From contig NC_049987.1 in assembly GCF_000003815.2 (NCBI RefSeq), positions 15,137,883-15,201,882 on the forward strand: a stretch of 64,000 nucleotides of DNA, in the 5' to 3' direction. A program made the position numbers and the translations under genes. The DNA is from Branchiostoma floridae. Taxonomy: Eukaryota > Chordata > Leptocardii > Amphioxiformes > Branchiostomatidae. The notes under the pieces are model-generated. The model had not been told where the DNA came from and did not search any database. It worked only from the letters and a program-made list of their open reading frames with translations. This document shows, piece by piece, positions 49,401 to 61,400 of this stretch (position 1 is the stretch's first letter; every line of letters begins with the position of its first letter).

Positions 49401-52400
49401 TTATCATATTACTTTCACTAGAGTTGGTACAATATTGTTTTTGTCATAGTGTCGTGGTGCCGCTTTGAATAATGTTCATCAACATGAATCGGTACATCTA
49501 TAGGGCAATCTGCTGTACAGCATATATGCGAGTGTACCTAACCTTTGCTATGATGTTTTATTTCGTAACAAGGGTTTATGGTTACTGTAAATGCATTTAA
49601 GTTCGCAGGTATTTAATTTCGCGGTAGCGGAAAAAGGACTTTTCGCGGTGGTTTCCAATTCGCGGGTGCACCATGTACTGTAGTCTCCTACTGCCAGGGA
49701 AAATGTTCGCTGTGGTTTTAAGTTCGCGGCGAAGTGACCACCGCGAAAACCGCCAACATAAAATCACCGCGAACATTTCTGCATTTACAGAATTAATCAA
49801 AATCCTCTCTATAAGACGAAACGCCATGGCTAAGGTCAGGTTACCCTCACATATATGTTGCTCCTGTAATATTAGGCATGTTAACGATATGGGTATGTAA
49901 GAAAGGAGAAGAAACAGACTGAAACAAATCCTGACTCCCGGGATTCAAACCAGCGCCGAACCCGGGCCGCCAGATCACAAATATAGACGCCTAAAAGGCT
50001 GACAGTCATTTGGCATGATCAGTTACAAACCCCGTTACAAGTCCAATAAGTTACCTGAAGGGTTTCCACCACACTGATGGATCCCATGAAGGACAGGATG
50101 AAGGCCTTCATCCAGGCGTCACTCCTCTCCTTGCCCCAGTCCATACTGTACAGGATGACGAAGAACGCGGAGCAGGTGGACACCAGGAGCACGGTCGTCC
50201 ACGCCACGTACCTGGCCATGCGGCGCGCGGACTTCTGCAGATGGCCTGGGGTCAGGAAACAGTGATTTGGATAGCAAATTTTCTTACGTAGGAGGAGAAA
50301 TTAAACTCACAAGGCATTTAGTCTTCTTACGTGTCGACCATTAAAAATAATAATGATAATAATAGTGTCACAGCTCAGTTAAAGACGTGCTTGATTAGTT
50401 TACATACTTTGCTTGGACGTGCCGATAGCCATCTCCGGTGTGCTCACAGTCAGTGGCGCCTCCATGCGGAATAGTTGTACAACAATCAGATTAACCGGAA
50501 ATACAGTCAGGATAGTCATGAGACTGGTGTACAGCTCCTGTGAATACATTTACATTTAGGAGGTAACACATTCTAGGAGTAACACATTGATGAGGTAACG
50601 CATTTAGCTCGTTTAGTAGTACGAATTCCTTTTATTTGAACTGATCCGAAGAAATGCACTGAAGACGATGGTAATATAGTGGCATTAAATAGGAACGGTT
50701 CCATATCCCTACAGCGCATGGTGCAATTGAAAATGCAAACAATAGAAGTAGGCACTTCATTACATGTAGCCATATTGTCCAGTGACTTAGATGCTAAAAT
50801 TGTAAACATGTAGGAAACTCTATAGTAACATTTACCTGTATTGTGAAACGAACAAACCCCAGGTCGAACACTCTTGTACCAGCAGTTGTGGTTTTTGCCC
50901 CAGACCACATGGCGCTGGCCAGCATCATGGTGTTCAGGAGAGTAAAGCAACAGGACAGCCGCTGGGCCTGGGTGAAGCTAGAACCTGGTGTAGACAAGGC
51001 CAAAAATGCATTGGATTTGGTGAATTTACAGGGTGTAGAATATCTCTAAATTATGGTGTCGGCATTGAGACGCATGTGAAACCTGAAATTATGTTCTTTA
51101 AAAGGCAAAAAAAATTCAACAACTGGAAACGAAAACAAGATGGCGCCTGCGTGACGTCAAGTTCCAAAATGGCCGGGCCTGTGGCCTACACAATCAATGC
51201 AAATAAAATTCTGATATTATTCAAACCTGCAAATGTAATAAAAAAGGATACTGACCAGGCGCTGCTACAATGGCTGACGCCCACAGTTGTTTATCGTAGA
51301 ACACGTCTCGGGTTGTTTCGTTGAAGACGTTTGAGAAGGATGACAGCTCCTTCTCGGTGCTGGCGTGCACAACCTTCTGTACCTCACCGTCACCTTTGTG
51401 TTCCGACAACCAGTCATTACAGGTGAAGTAATGTCTGAAAATTGCACAACCAAAAAGAGTCTTGTCATTTACGTCGATAAAGATTAGACATCCAGGTAAT
51501 ACGATATGCCAAAAAGCAGTTACTCAAGCAACTGGATATGGTTTTGGAAACGGTCAGAATCCAAATTGTCTTTAGCTTGACTTTGTCTTACATGTTTCCT
51601 ATTGGATCTAAAATTGTCTTCATTCATGTTTAGCGTATAAAGCACCAGTTTCTTCCAGGTCACTTCAGTGTCACTGACGAAAAATAGTGGATGCTATCTG
51701 AAACGTCTGACCGTTTCCAAAATTGTATCCAGTTGCTTCAGTAACTGCTTTTTGGCAAGTCTTATCATTTATTAGACGTCTTCTCTCATGCATGCCGCAT
51801 TTCCTTCCATAACAAGAATATAGAGACATTGGATGACGTAATCATAACTATCAGTCTAATGTCTTTAGGAGAAAAGTACAACGAGAGGTTGATAGATCAT
51901 TTCGTTCCACACTGAAAAGGCAGCACTTTTTAAGTTTTAATGCAACCTGAAAACAGACATTTTTTTACACAAGTAGCAGATGACATTTTCTCACACCATG
52001 CCAAGAGATAGTTCAAGCAGGGAATCATCAGTTAAGTGCCGAATGCAAATTAGCAAACCATTCAGGATTTTGGTTATGTTTTTGAAATCTTACACCACAT
52101 CCTTCTCTACATCTCTGACGACAAAACTTCCGAGGAACCACGATGACGTGCCGCCTTTCCCAGAGTTGTCATGCCAGATGTGCAACGTCATCACTTCCCC
52201 AAGTGACTCTCGCACAGGCATGACAAAATGCAAAGTACTTCCACGAACCAAAGCCTGGAATTGCCAATGATAAATGATGATAATTTCTTCGTTGCTTTCA
52301 TAGTAGCGAACTGTTTCTGGTCCTCCATTTCGTCCATTACCACACACTACAGTACACTTCACATTGACTTTTTACCTCTAGGCATATCATTATCTTGTAT

Positions 52401-55400
52401 ATAAACTCCTATCATCCTTAGCTTCATCTGTATAACACATTATGTTAGAAGTAGCTTTGATATATAAACAGTGAAACCCCGTCACACTCGCACACTTTCC
52501 ATATGCTATCTTTGTCCATAGAATAATTTCTTTAACATATCAATTGTAAAATATATTAGTAGTTGCCAAGTGCTGACTTGGCCACAAAGATTTAAGATAG
52601 CTATAAACTCATTGGACTGACAGAGAAGTTAAATTATTAACCCATACCTCCCCTCCTGGGTTCAGCATCTTGACTGCAGTCTTGCCCTCTGACCCGCCCA
52701 GCTGGAAGCCGACCCGTGACGTGGTGCCTGCCCCGAACATGGACCCGGTGCTGACCGTGAGTTGATAGAGGTGAGGAGCAGGCATCCTTTCCGGGGGGAT
52801 CAGGCTCACTCTGGGCAGCGTCTTGCTTCGGCTGTTGGCAGCTTCTGGATGTAAGGACTTTATCTTTGCCCGACCAGTGATGCGATTATACAGGGCAGAT
52901 GGTACACGACGTAAAGTCGCCTGGTGATATTGAAGACAAAAACACATTTACGAAACTTGTCTGGACTACATCATCCAAACAAGTTTAACTAATAAAACTA
53001 TTGCTCTATACAATTTCAATCAAAATTTTAAGTAACTTTCATGTAAATTAGAAGGGGTCGTCACACATTTGCAGTTAGCGTGCTTGCCCGATTTTCTGAG
53101 GTGTTATAGCAGATTACTGTAATTAATTTAGCATAAGTGAAGATATTGTACTGATTCCCTTTAGATATCAAGAAAAATATTCATGTTAAGTTCATTGCAA
53201 TTCATTTGAAACATGGTGTGTCAAACAAGAAATACAAACATAGCATTTAATTTAATAACAATGACATCAATCAATCAATAGAATATGTCACGACCCTTAG
53301 TCCCTCTGCAGACCTCTCATGTGTGAAATATAATAACTTATTGCAAAGTCTTGCCCGAGTGCTAATTGCAGGTAACAGGAAAGAAGACAAACAAATAGTG
53401 TAGAACGATATAGAATATGTCTACTCTAGTCTAAAAGCTAACTCTAAACTGTAACTTTTCCTGGGACAATGGAAGGCGAAAGACCCCACCTTTTCTATAA
53501 CGTGTGTGTTCTTTGATGTTAGGAGCAAGGTAGAGATCCGAATCATCTTTATTTAGTCTTTGACAGACATACAAATACAAGATGAAAGACAGATAAAAAC
53601 TTAGGTCAACCCTGGACTTAGGGCATCCAGAGGGCGCAAGGTAAGACACGTTAAAAAAGGACAGTCGCGTGCGTCGGACTGCTGAAGTACAAACCGTTTT
53701 AAAATTCTTTAAACATGTTGCACAAGAAAATGGCAAAACTGATATATTGCACTAATTGAATATTGCACTATTTCATGTAACGTTACAACTATAATTATCA
53801 GCAGCTTGAGAAGAATCCAAGAGGTTTTAGACAAGGTTTCTGTAAACGCGGAGAAATTTTGGGGGAATTCAAAAAGCTATTTTCTTTCGTGATCGTAGAA
53901 GGAACAGTTTAAAATAAGATGCATGTGTTTCGTCTTCCACCATGTTTGACGTGCAGTATATACAAGTTCTTTTGTACGCAGGTGACTTCTTGTACCGCCC
54001 TTTATCTATTTCAAGGGGGTGGGCGCTAATTCTAATATAACAACACAGCATATTTACTGAGAAACAAGTTTCACACTTGCCCTTATATGCTGAAAGTCCA
54101 ACAGAACCAGGATGAGTATGTACAGGATGTACTCGGACACCACAGTGGAGAACACAACGGAGTTATCGCTCAGATTGCGGAAGTTCCTGAACGCGTTGAT
54201 GAAGTTGATCGAGTTTGGAACAAGGAGATCTATGGTTCCCACTGCAATCCTAGACCCAGTCACGCGACACTTGCATCCGACGACGACTGCATCCTCCAGG
54301 TCTACTTTAACCTGTCGATGAAGGTTAGACATCCATATATTAGGATGCGCCAAAAAGCAGTTACTCAAGCAACTGGATATGATTTTGAAACGGTCAGACG
54401 TTTCAAACAACATCCGTTGTTTTTCGTCAGTAACACTGGAGACATCTTGTTGGAGCGAGTGCGAGTTTTTATATCCTAGCTGTGAATTGATATGCAAAAG
54501 AGATTTAGTTGGAGAATAGGTTTATCCTAATTATTAATTAATATTCAGAAAGGGGGGAAAGAAATATTGGCTATATACTATATAGATGAAGAAGCAGAAG
54601 TACGCACAATGAAAAAAGATAATGTCAAAGGTCTACTGTAATGTATCTTAGAATTGTTGGGAGCACATAATGATTTTTATAGCATTTCACATATAAATAC
54701 ATAATTCACATAAAACATAAGGACATAGACAAAACATAATTTACAGAGCCAAGGGAAAGGTAAAAGACAATGGAGGGTAGAAATTACTAACACATAATGA
54801 TTATCGAATTTGAGAAAAATAGGATGGCAATTACTTTTCGACTTACATCGCAGTCACCTAGCACCCATTGCTTCACGTTGTCTTTCCATGAGGGGCAACC
54901 TACAACTGACAGCGACAGCGCGGCTTCCTTGTCCGGGGACTGCACGAGGGACGGCCGAGAACGACCGCGGGTAGATCTCCCAGTCCCTACAATTGGCAAA
55001 TGTATACATCGAATTGTTCACAGGTAAATCAACCAAGTCAACGTACATAACGTCAGAATTGAAATCTAAGATCTCGTATTTCTATGAGACATGGATGACA
55101 TACAGTGTATATTGTTAGAAAACCTACCTAAACATCGATGAAAATAAGACATCCAGGTAATAAGATATACCAAAAAGCAACTGGATATGATTTTGGAAAC
55201 GGTCAGACGTTTCAGAACTTCCCGGCAGTTGGGATATAGCACACACGCCCAAACAAAACATTTAGCTCCTGTAACTAAAACAATAGGAGCTAATTGACTC
55301 AATTGCATTGGCTGTGTCTTAGCTTTGTTTCGCATTGAAATCCAAAAGTTCTATTGGGATCCATATTGTCTTTAGCTTGACTCTGTCTTACAATGCCTCA

Positions 55401-58400
55401 TGTTGGACATCTTAAAGTGCCTTCATTTATAGTTAGGGTATAAAAGGCCAGTTTCTTCCAGATCACTTCAGTGTCACTGACGAAAGATTGTGGATACTAC
55501 CTGAAACGTCTGACCGTTTCCAAAATCATATCCAGTTGCTTGAGTAACTGCTTTTTGGCAAAACCTACCTATGTTTTCTACTCCAATATACAAACGCCCA
55601 CCATGGTCAGTCGTGTTTGGAACGAAGGAGATTGAAAAGTTGGTCCCCTTAAGCCAGGTCTCATACCCGTCGACTCTTACCACCCTTTTCTCAGCATGCT
55701 TTTCAGCTGTCGGAAGATACCCATATGCGGAGTACACGTGAAAGGTAGCTTCTGTGGCCCACCAGGTCAAATGGACAACAGGGACGACGTTGTCCTCCGG
55801 CACGACAAAGGCGTGGTGCGTCATGTTTTCTCCGTTGGACACTTTGCTGTTTCCTTCCACCACACCCGGCTGTTTTGTCGCCCCGTCTAGTGGTGTTGGG
55901 TCGTTTGACTGTCCTCTTGGTTGCGCGGGTACGAATGGAAAGTCCAGATTTAGCCGTCGTTTTTCGGTTATGCTCTCGGCTTTATTTTCTGTCATGATTA
56001 CGAACGCCACGGGAGACGATATGTTTTGTCCTCCTGTCGATTCAGCCCACGAGTACGGGTTCTTCTGGAAAACTGACATCTGCAACAGTACAAATGAAGA
56101 CATCCAGGTCCACGCAGGTGGAATCGTCGCAGTACAATACTACATTTTAATTTTTATTTACAAACTCATGTCCGACGAACAAGCGCCAGGGTACACACAG
56201 ATATTAGTAAAACGTCAAAATGTAAAATTTTTCTAGTCCATAGATCTATCTGCTAATTATAAGACTCAAAACCAATAATTCCAGAAAACTAAGTGACTCG
56301 TAAGTAAACGTTGTAACTTGATAACCACATTGCCTTGAACGAATTTACAACATGCCAGCCTGATTCGGCTACTACTTGGTTGAGGCTTACCTTTAGATCC
56401 AGCACATCGGTGGTTTGAGTTTTACTCTCTCTGCCCGGAATATTTGCGACGATTCCACCTGCGTGGACCTGGATGTCTTCATTTGCAGGTGATCGTACCA
56501 CAGTCACGGCAACGCGTTCTGTTTTAAAGCTTGTCTGATACTCTACATTCGCAGGTTGCAATGCCAGCAGGGTGTCGGCAATGTGGTCCAGAGATGTCAC
56601 AATAGACTCTGCTGTTTCGCGTTGCTACATTAGACACACGCACACACAAACAAGTTAGAAAATCGTGTCGTAAAACTATTTTCAGGCATTCATTTTCAAA
56701 CCATGCATATAAACTGCACTTGTGTGATATTATGGTATCAGAAATAACCTCGCCATTATTTTATTCCTTACCGTGTTTTCCATTTCCTTCTGCTCCTTCT
56801 TTAACATCTCTACCTGCTGCTTGGGTGAAAGATTCATGCTGTTGACTTCGACGTCACGACCAAAACGACTGTTGGAGGTACTTCCGGCCGATGGCTCCGG
56901 CAACATGTCGACAACTACCGAAGCCGTCTGAACCAAGGCTAAAAAGGACGAGAAACAGCGCATTTAGAATCAGGCAATTATAGTCCCTAAGATGGTAAAT
57001 ATTCACCTCAAATTTATGTCAAGTTTAGTAAGATCCATTAAGAGAAAATCTTAAGATATATTTACTTAATACTTGAGATATATCTCGTAAACCTGTTATG
57101 ATAATAAAAAACTAAAGTATATTCGTATCATTGAAGAAGCAAAATGAAGGCGATATACAAACTAATGTCTGTCCCCAATCTACTTCTGCTTAATCTGTAC
57201 TTAGCCGATGTGGTAAATACGAACGATGAATGTCTCCTTTGCTAAATACATATAATAGTTATAATAATTATAAACTAGATGTTTCTCGCCATTAGCTATA
57301 GTCTGCATGTTCTCAACCGATGCGCCCTGTGATCCTCTCGTGGCCTCGGCGAGATCCGACACGAAATCTGCTGCAAATTTCTAGGAAAAATTCATAAAAT
57401 CCAAATCATACTCAAAACACTTGATGCGTCTGTAACGTTTAATCATAAACCAGTGTATTTTAGCTGAAAAGAGTCATGCGTTACATACTGCTGTTATGTT
57501 GACTGGAAGCTACAAAGAGCACAAGTTTGACGTTGATTCTCATTATCCCAAGACCCACTCACATATAAGATATTATTACAAATCATCCATAAGATACCAT
57601 TACAATTCTTCCGTAGCTTCTTCTGTTTATTTTTAGCAAGGTAATGCGTAAAAAGACCCACTCACATATAAGATATTATTACAATTCATCCATAAGATAC
57701 CATTACAATTCTTCCGTAGCTTCTTCTGTTTATTTTTAGCAAGGTAATGCGTAAAAAGACACACAGTGCCAGCGCTGATGATGTCANNNNNNNNNNNNNN
57801 NNNNNNNNNNNNNNNNNNNNNNNNNNNNNNNNNNNNNNNNNNNNNNNNNNNNNNNNNNNNNNNNNNNNNNNNNNNNNNNNNNNNNNTGTTGGACATTACT
57901 GTAAGTATGTCCTCTGGTCGCACAAGATCGGAAATGTCTATCTCTTCCACGATCTCCTGAAGCTGTTATAAGGAATAAGGCATCACCACAATATGGGTTA
58001 AAGCTATTGATAATAGCGTTTGTTTAGTAACCAAATAGATAGATGTTCGGGTTATGTTTGCAGTAAACTTGAACTCATATTCGATGGGCATGTTGGTAAT
58101 GATAGAAATGTAGTTGTTGTTGGTGTTTTAAAATAACGGTGTATGCATACACACCTTCTGTCCTGGGCTTTTAGTCGTCCGTGCCAGAGATGTTTGGTGA
58201 ATTGCATGGTCTGAAACTGCAAGATTATGATACTAGTATCTTGAACTGATCGAACATTATGTTATAATACATCAAGTCACCTGGTTGAAATATGTTTTTT
58301 GTGAGAAAAAAAAATCTTCCCAAAAGAATCAAATTTCACCTGTTGCTGATGTTGTTGAGCTCATTGGAGGCTCTGTTGACTTTCCTGGGACACTAACTGT

Positions 58401-61400
58401 GAACGATGATAACATGAATCTTAAATATCACGTTACCTTATGTAGAAAGGAAACAGGTAGGACATTAGTCAAGGGATTTTGCTGTTTGTAAAATTGCCTT
58501 ACATACTTGGTTCATGTTACGGTCCAGAAACAAACACCACAGCATAACGTTATACTAAAAACTATACTTGCAACATTCGTATTCTACGCACATTTTGGGA
58601 TGAATTTTCTCTAAAGGTCTTGTACAGCGAAGCCTGATCGACAGGGATTATGGCTCTGTACGTATAACATGACAAGTTTGATAACTTTTTTGACAGTCTT
58701 ACCGGAGCTTGTAGTTGTCCGTGCGTCTGTTGCTGTATCATCATCAAATCCCACTTCGTTGGGCGCAATGGTTGTCTTCACTGATCCTGTAGTTCTCTCT
58801 GCAATTCCTATAGTGGAAGTGGTGAGATAAACATACCGTTTAGGATACACATATATAATATAAATGCAGTTTATCAAAATGAGGTCTTGCATATTGAAAA
58901 TTTGTAGATTTCAAGTTTACCTTTGACTACAACGTGCCTGTTAGTAAAGTATTGAGAAAAGCAAGGAAAGGAGCTTTTCCCGATACATGTAATAAGTTTA
59001 CGTTTTACACTTCAAGTTTTGTCCAAGACGTGGAACTTCTCAACTTCACCATGGCCAGCAATGGTGAGTCATAGAAAGCTATATGAGTACGCATCCTGAT
59101 AAGAAGCTTCTTGGTTTGTTATGTGTTTACCTTTGATATTCTGCTCTGCGGTCGAAGTTGACCATGTCAGCGCCGAAGTTTCTGCGTTAGGTCGCAAGAC
59201 ATCCGTTGTAGAAGTGGTCGTGTATGAAGATCCATCGGCGGTGGCCTCGATTGGTGACATTGACCCTTTTGAGACAAAATAGATACTGTAAAATGCATAG
59301 CATTTAAAATCTAATGCAAAAAGTAAGAGTCTCGATATCACGAAGATTTGCACATAAAATACACAAATCATAATATCTATGACAAAGATTATTGAATGTG
59401 TTCGGCTTGATTCGAATTATTTATCACTAGACTTTTTATACATAAACGTATACCTGTTCTATGTGAATACGTCACGTCCACACTACGCCCATGCTCACCG
59501 AAGCCCGCCATCTTGATGACGTATGCAGTTTCTGGGATAAGATTTGTGACGTTGTAGGATGTTTTGTTTCCCTCAAACCTTTTAAAAAAGAAATTAAAAT
59601 TCAATATATCGTTAACATGATGCATTCAAACGACGTAGGATCTATATTCACTTGATCGAGTGAAGAGAAGGAGTCAAAATCGTTTTTTAAAGTTAATATT
59701 CATCTACGCATTCTACTCACTGTTATTCTATCAGTTCTATGTTCGGTATGAATATTGTTCTTTACCTCAGCACTATTATTGCGCTGTCATATTCATCCGA
59801 GATGTCCAACTGGTAAGAGAGAACGTTTGCCACAGGTGGCGTCCATTCCAGCAACATCCAAGTTGCCTCAGCCACGGAGACTCTTAAACTCGAAGGCGGA
59901 TCTGTGTCTAAAACACAAGTGTACGAGGTTATCATAAGACTGTCTTAACTGTACTTGAAATGCCTTGTAAATATTAGACAATAACGCAGATTGTCAGCAA
60001 GGTTTCCAATGATCCAACAAGAAAAAACTCGTTGTATTTGTCAGATTACAATCTATGTAACTATATATTATATGCATGTTTGTGTACGTGTGTGTTTGCG
60101 CTTTTGTGTGCATGTATATATGCATGTATGTGCGTGTTTGTAAGTGTGTGTGTCTGTTGTGTGTGTGTGTACATGAATGTATGTGTGTGTACATGAATGT
60201 GTGTTTGTGTATGTGTACATGAATGTGTCTGTGTGTGTGTGTAGATGAATGTGTCTCTGTGTGTGTATCTGTGTCTGTGTGTATGTATCTGTGTGTGTGT
60301 GTGCGTATCTGTGTGTGTGTATCTCTGTGTGTGTGTGTCTAATAGTATCTGTGTGTGTGTATCTGTGTTTGTGTGTGTATACTTATACACTCATGTCTTA
60401 CAGTTGGTAGCGAACAATCAAATCACTACTATCTGCACGATGTATACCAACCCTGAACGTCTTTTATAGACTCTCCTTCCGATGTGACCGCCACACCTAC
60501 TTACCTGTGACAGCTGCTGTACTGACGGCGATGCTCCTCCCCAGCCTGCTCACGGCTACCACACCGATGTCATACCGAGTACCAGGAACCAGACCTGTCA
60601 GCTCACATCTGTCCACCTCTCCTGACTTCTGTATGGAAGTACTCCTTCCATCGCCGGTGTAGGTTATGTTGTATGCGGTCAGCACAGCTTTTGGTGGCAG
60701 CCATGAGATGGAAATAGTGTCGGTTGTCCAGTCGTCCACACCTAATCCTATCGGAGGGTCAGTTCCTAGAATAAAAAAGAAAATATATCGTTTAGCAGAG
60801 AAAAAATAGTATTGCAGCAATGGTAAAAAAAGACAAAAGACAAGTTAAAAGATTTAGAATTTACCCGTACGCCATTACATGAACCTTGAATTGCTATTTT
60901 CCAAGCAGAGGTTGCGTCATTAGATACGTGGAAATAGAAGTGAGCGGAATTTTTACCGGCACTACTATATATCTACGCGGCCCAAAATCCTACAACTGGA
61001 ATCTGTAATATATAATATCACAATGAAATGCACTTGTTTGATTTTCTCTAGTTTATGTACAATACCCTGCTTGGAGGTGCAGTCAAACATTTCCTTACTT
61101 GTCGCAGCTGTAATTGTCACTTCCGGTCCTTCGTTGTACCTGTTGATGCTTGTGGCCGATATGACATATTCCACGGCTGGACGTAGGTCGTTGAATGTTA
61201 CATCAGTTGAACTGGTCGGTACGTATCGTGTCACCACGATCTCACCAGTATCCATCCGCGCGATCCATATCCTGTGGCCAATAGCGAGGGAGTCGGTCCT
61301 CTGCTTCCTCCAGGAAACCCGAACGGACGTTTCTGTGATGCTCACCACCTGGAAGTCCTCGGGTGGAGGCGTCACTGGAGCAAGTGAAATGTGAGAATGA

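Larger units (their letters stand above)
40406..50984 (-). other. Polycystin channel region exons
   Basis: Eleven exons: 50836-50984, 50408-50537, 50055-50245, 49156-49264, 48304-48518, 47284-47458, 44313-44906, 43191-43421, 42812-42896, 41158-41390, 40406-40641. Family marks: RLSCCFTLLNTMMLASAMW (first segment after PLAT), YSMDWGKERSDAW (50055-50245), SWYNGRQM and the extracellular polycystin domain with FYNPNLKLFSVV (44313-44906), S5 ending FTAFISSG, pore helix LFEMMLG, and S6 IFILLMNFLMTIICDAIS. The last exon encodes a probable coiled coil (LEELQANLRLLQEGL) and an acidic end SDSDV, which fits a class I PDZ ligand. All junctions are in frame. Confidence 0.93.
54081..57962 (-). other. GAIN/GPS-like region and first membrane segment
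   Basis: Exons: 57765-57962 (contains the gap), 57290-57380, 56772-56938, 56391-56624, 55569-56079, 54847-54986, 54081-54311. The first encodes LQEIVEEIDISDLVRPEDI, typical of PKD1-like pre-GPS sequence. 54081-54311 carries a C-x-C motif (CKCRVTG), then VPNSINF and the hydrophobic segment YILYILILVLLDF. The position matches the GPS and first membrane helix of PKD1-like proteins, but the usual His-Leu-Thr cleavage tripeptide is not there. Two exons here appear to end in GC rather than GT donors (57290 and 54081). Confidence 0.8.

Noticed and set aside
49921-49990. tRNA-like sequence on the minus strand with a B-box-like GGTTTGAATCC
   Set aside because: I could not fold a cloverleaf with acceptor and anticodon stems; at most a decayed tRNA-derived fragment.
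60061-60390. Thr/His-rich and Cys/Val-rich reading frames
   Set aside because: They translate a GT microsatellite.
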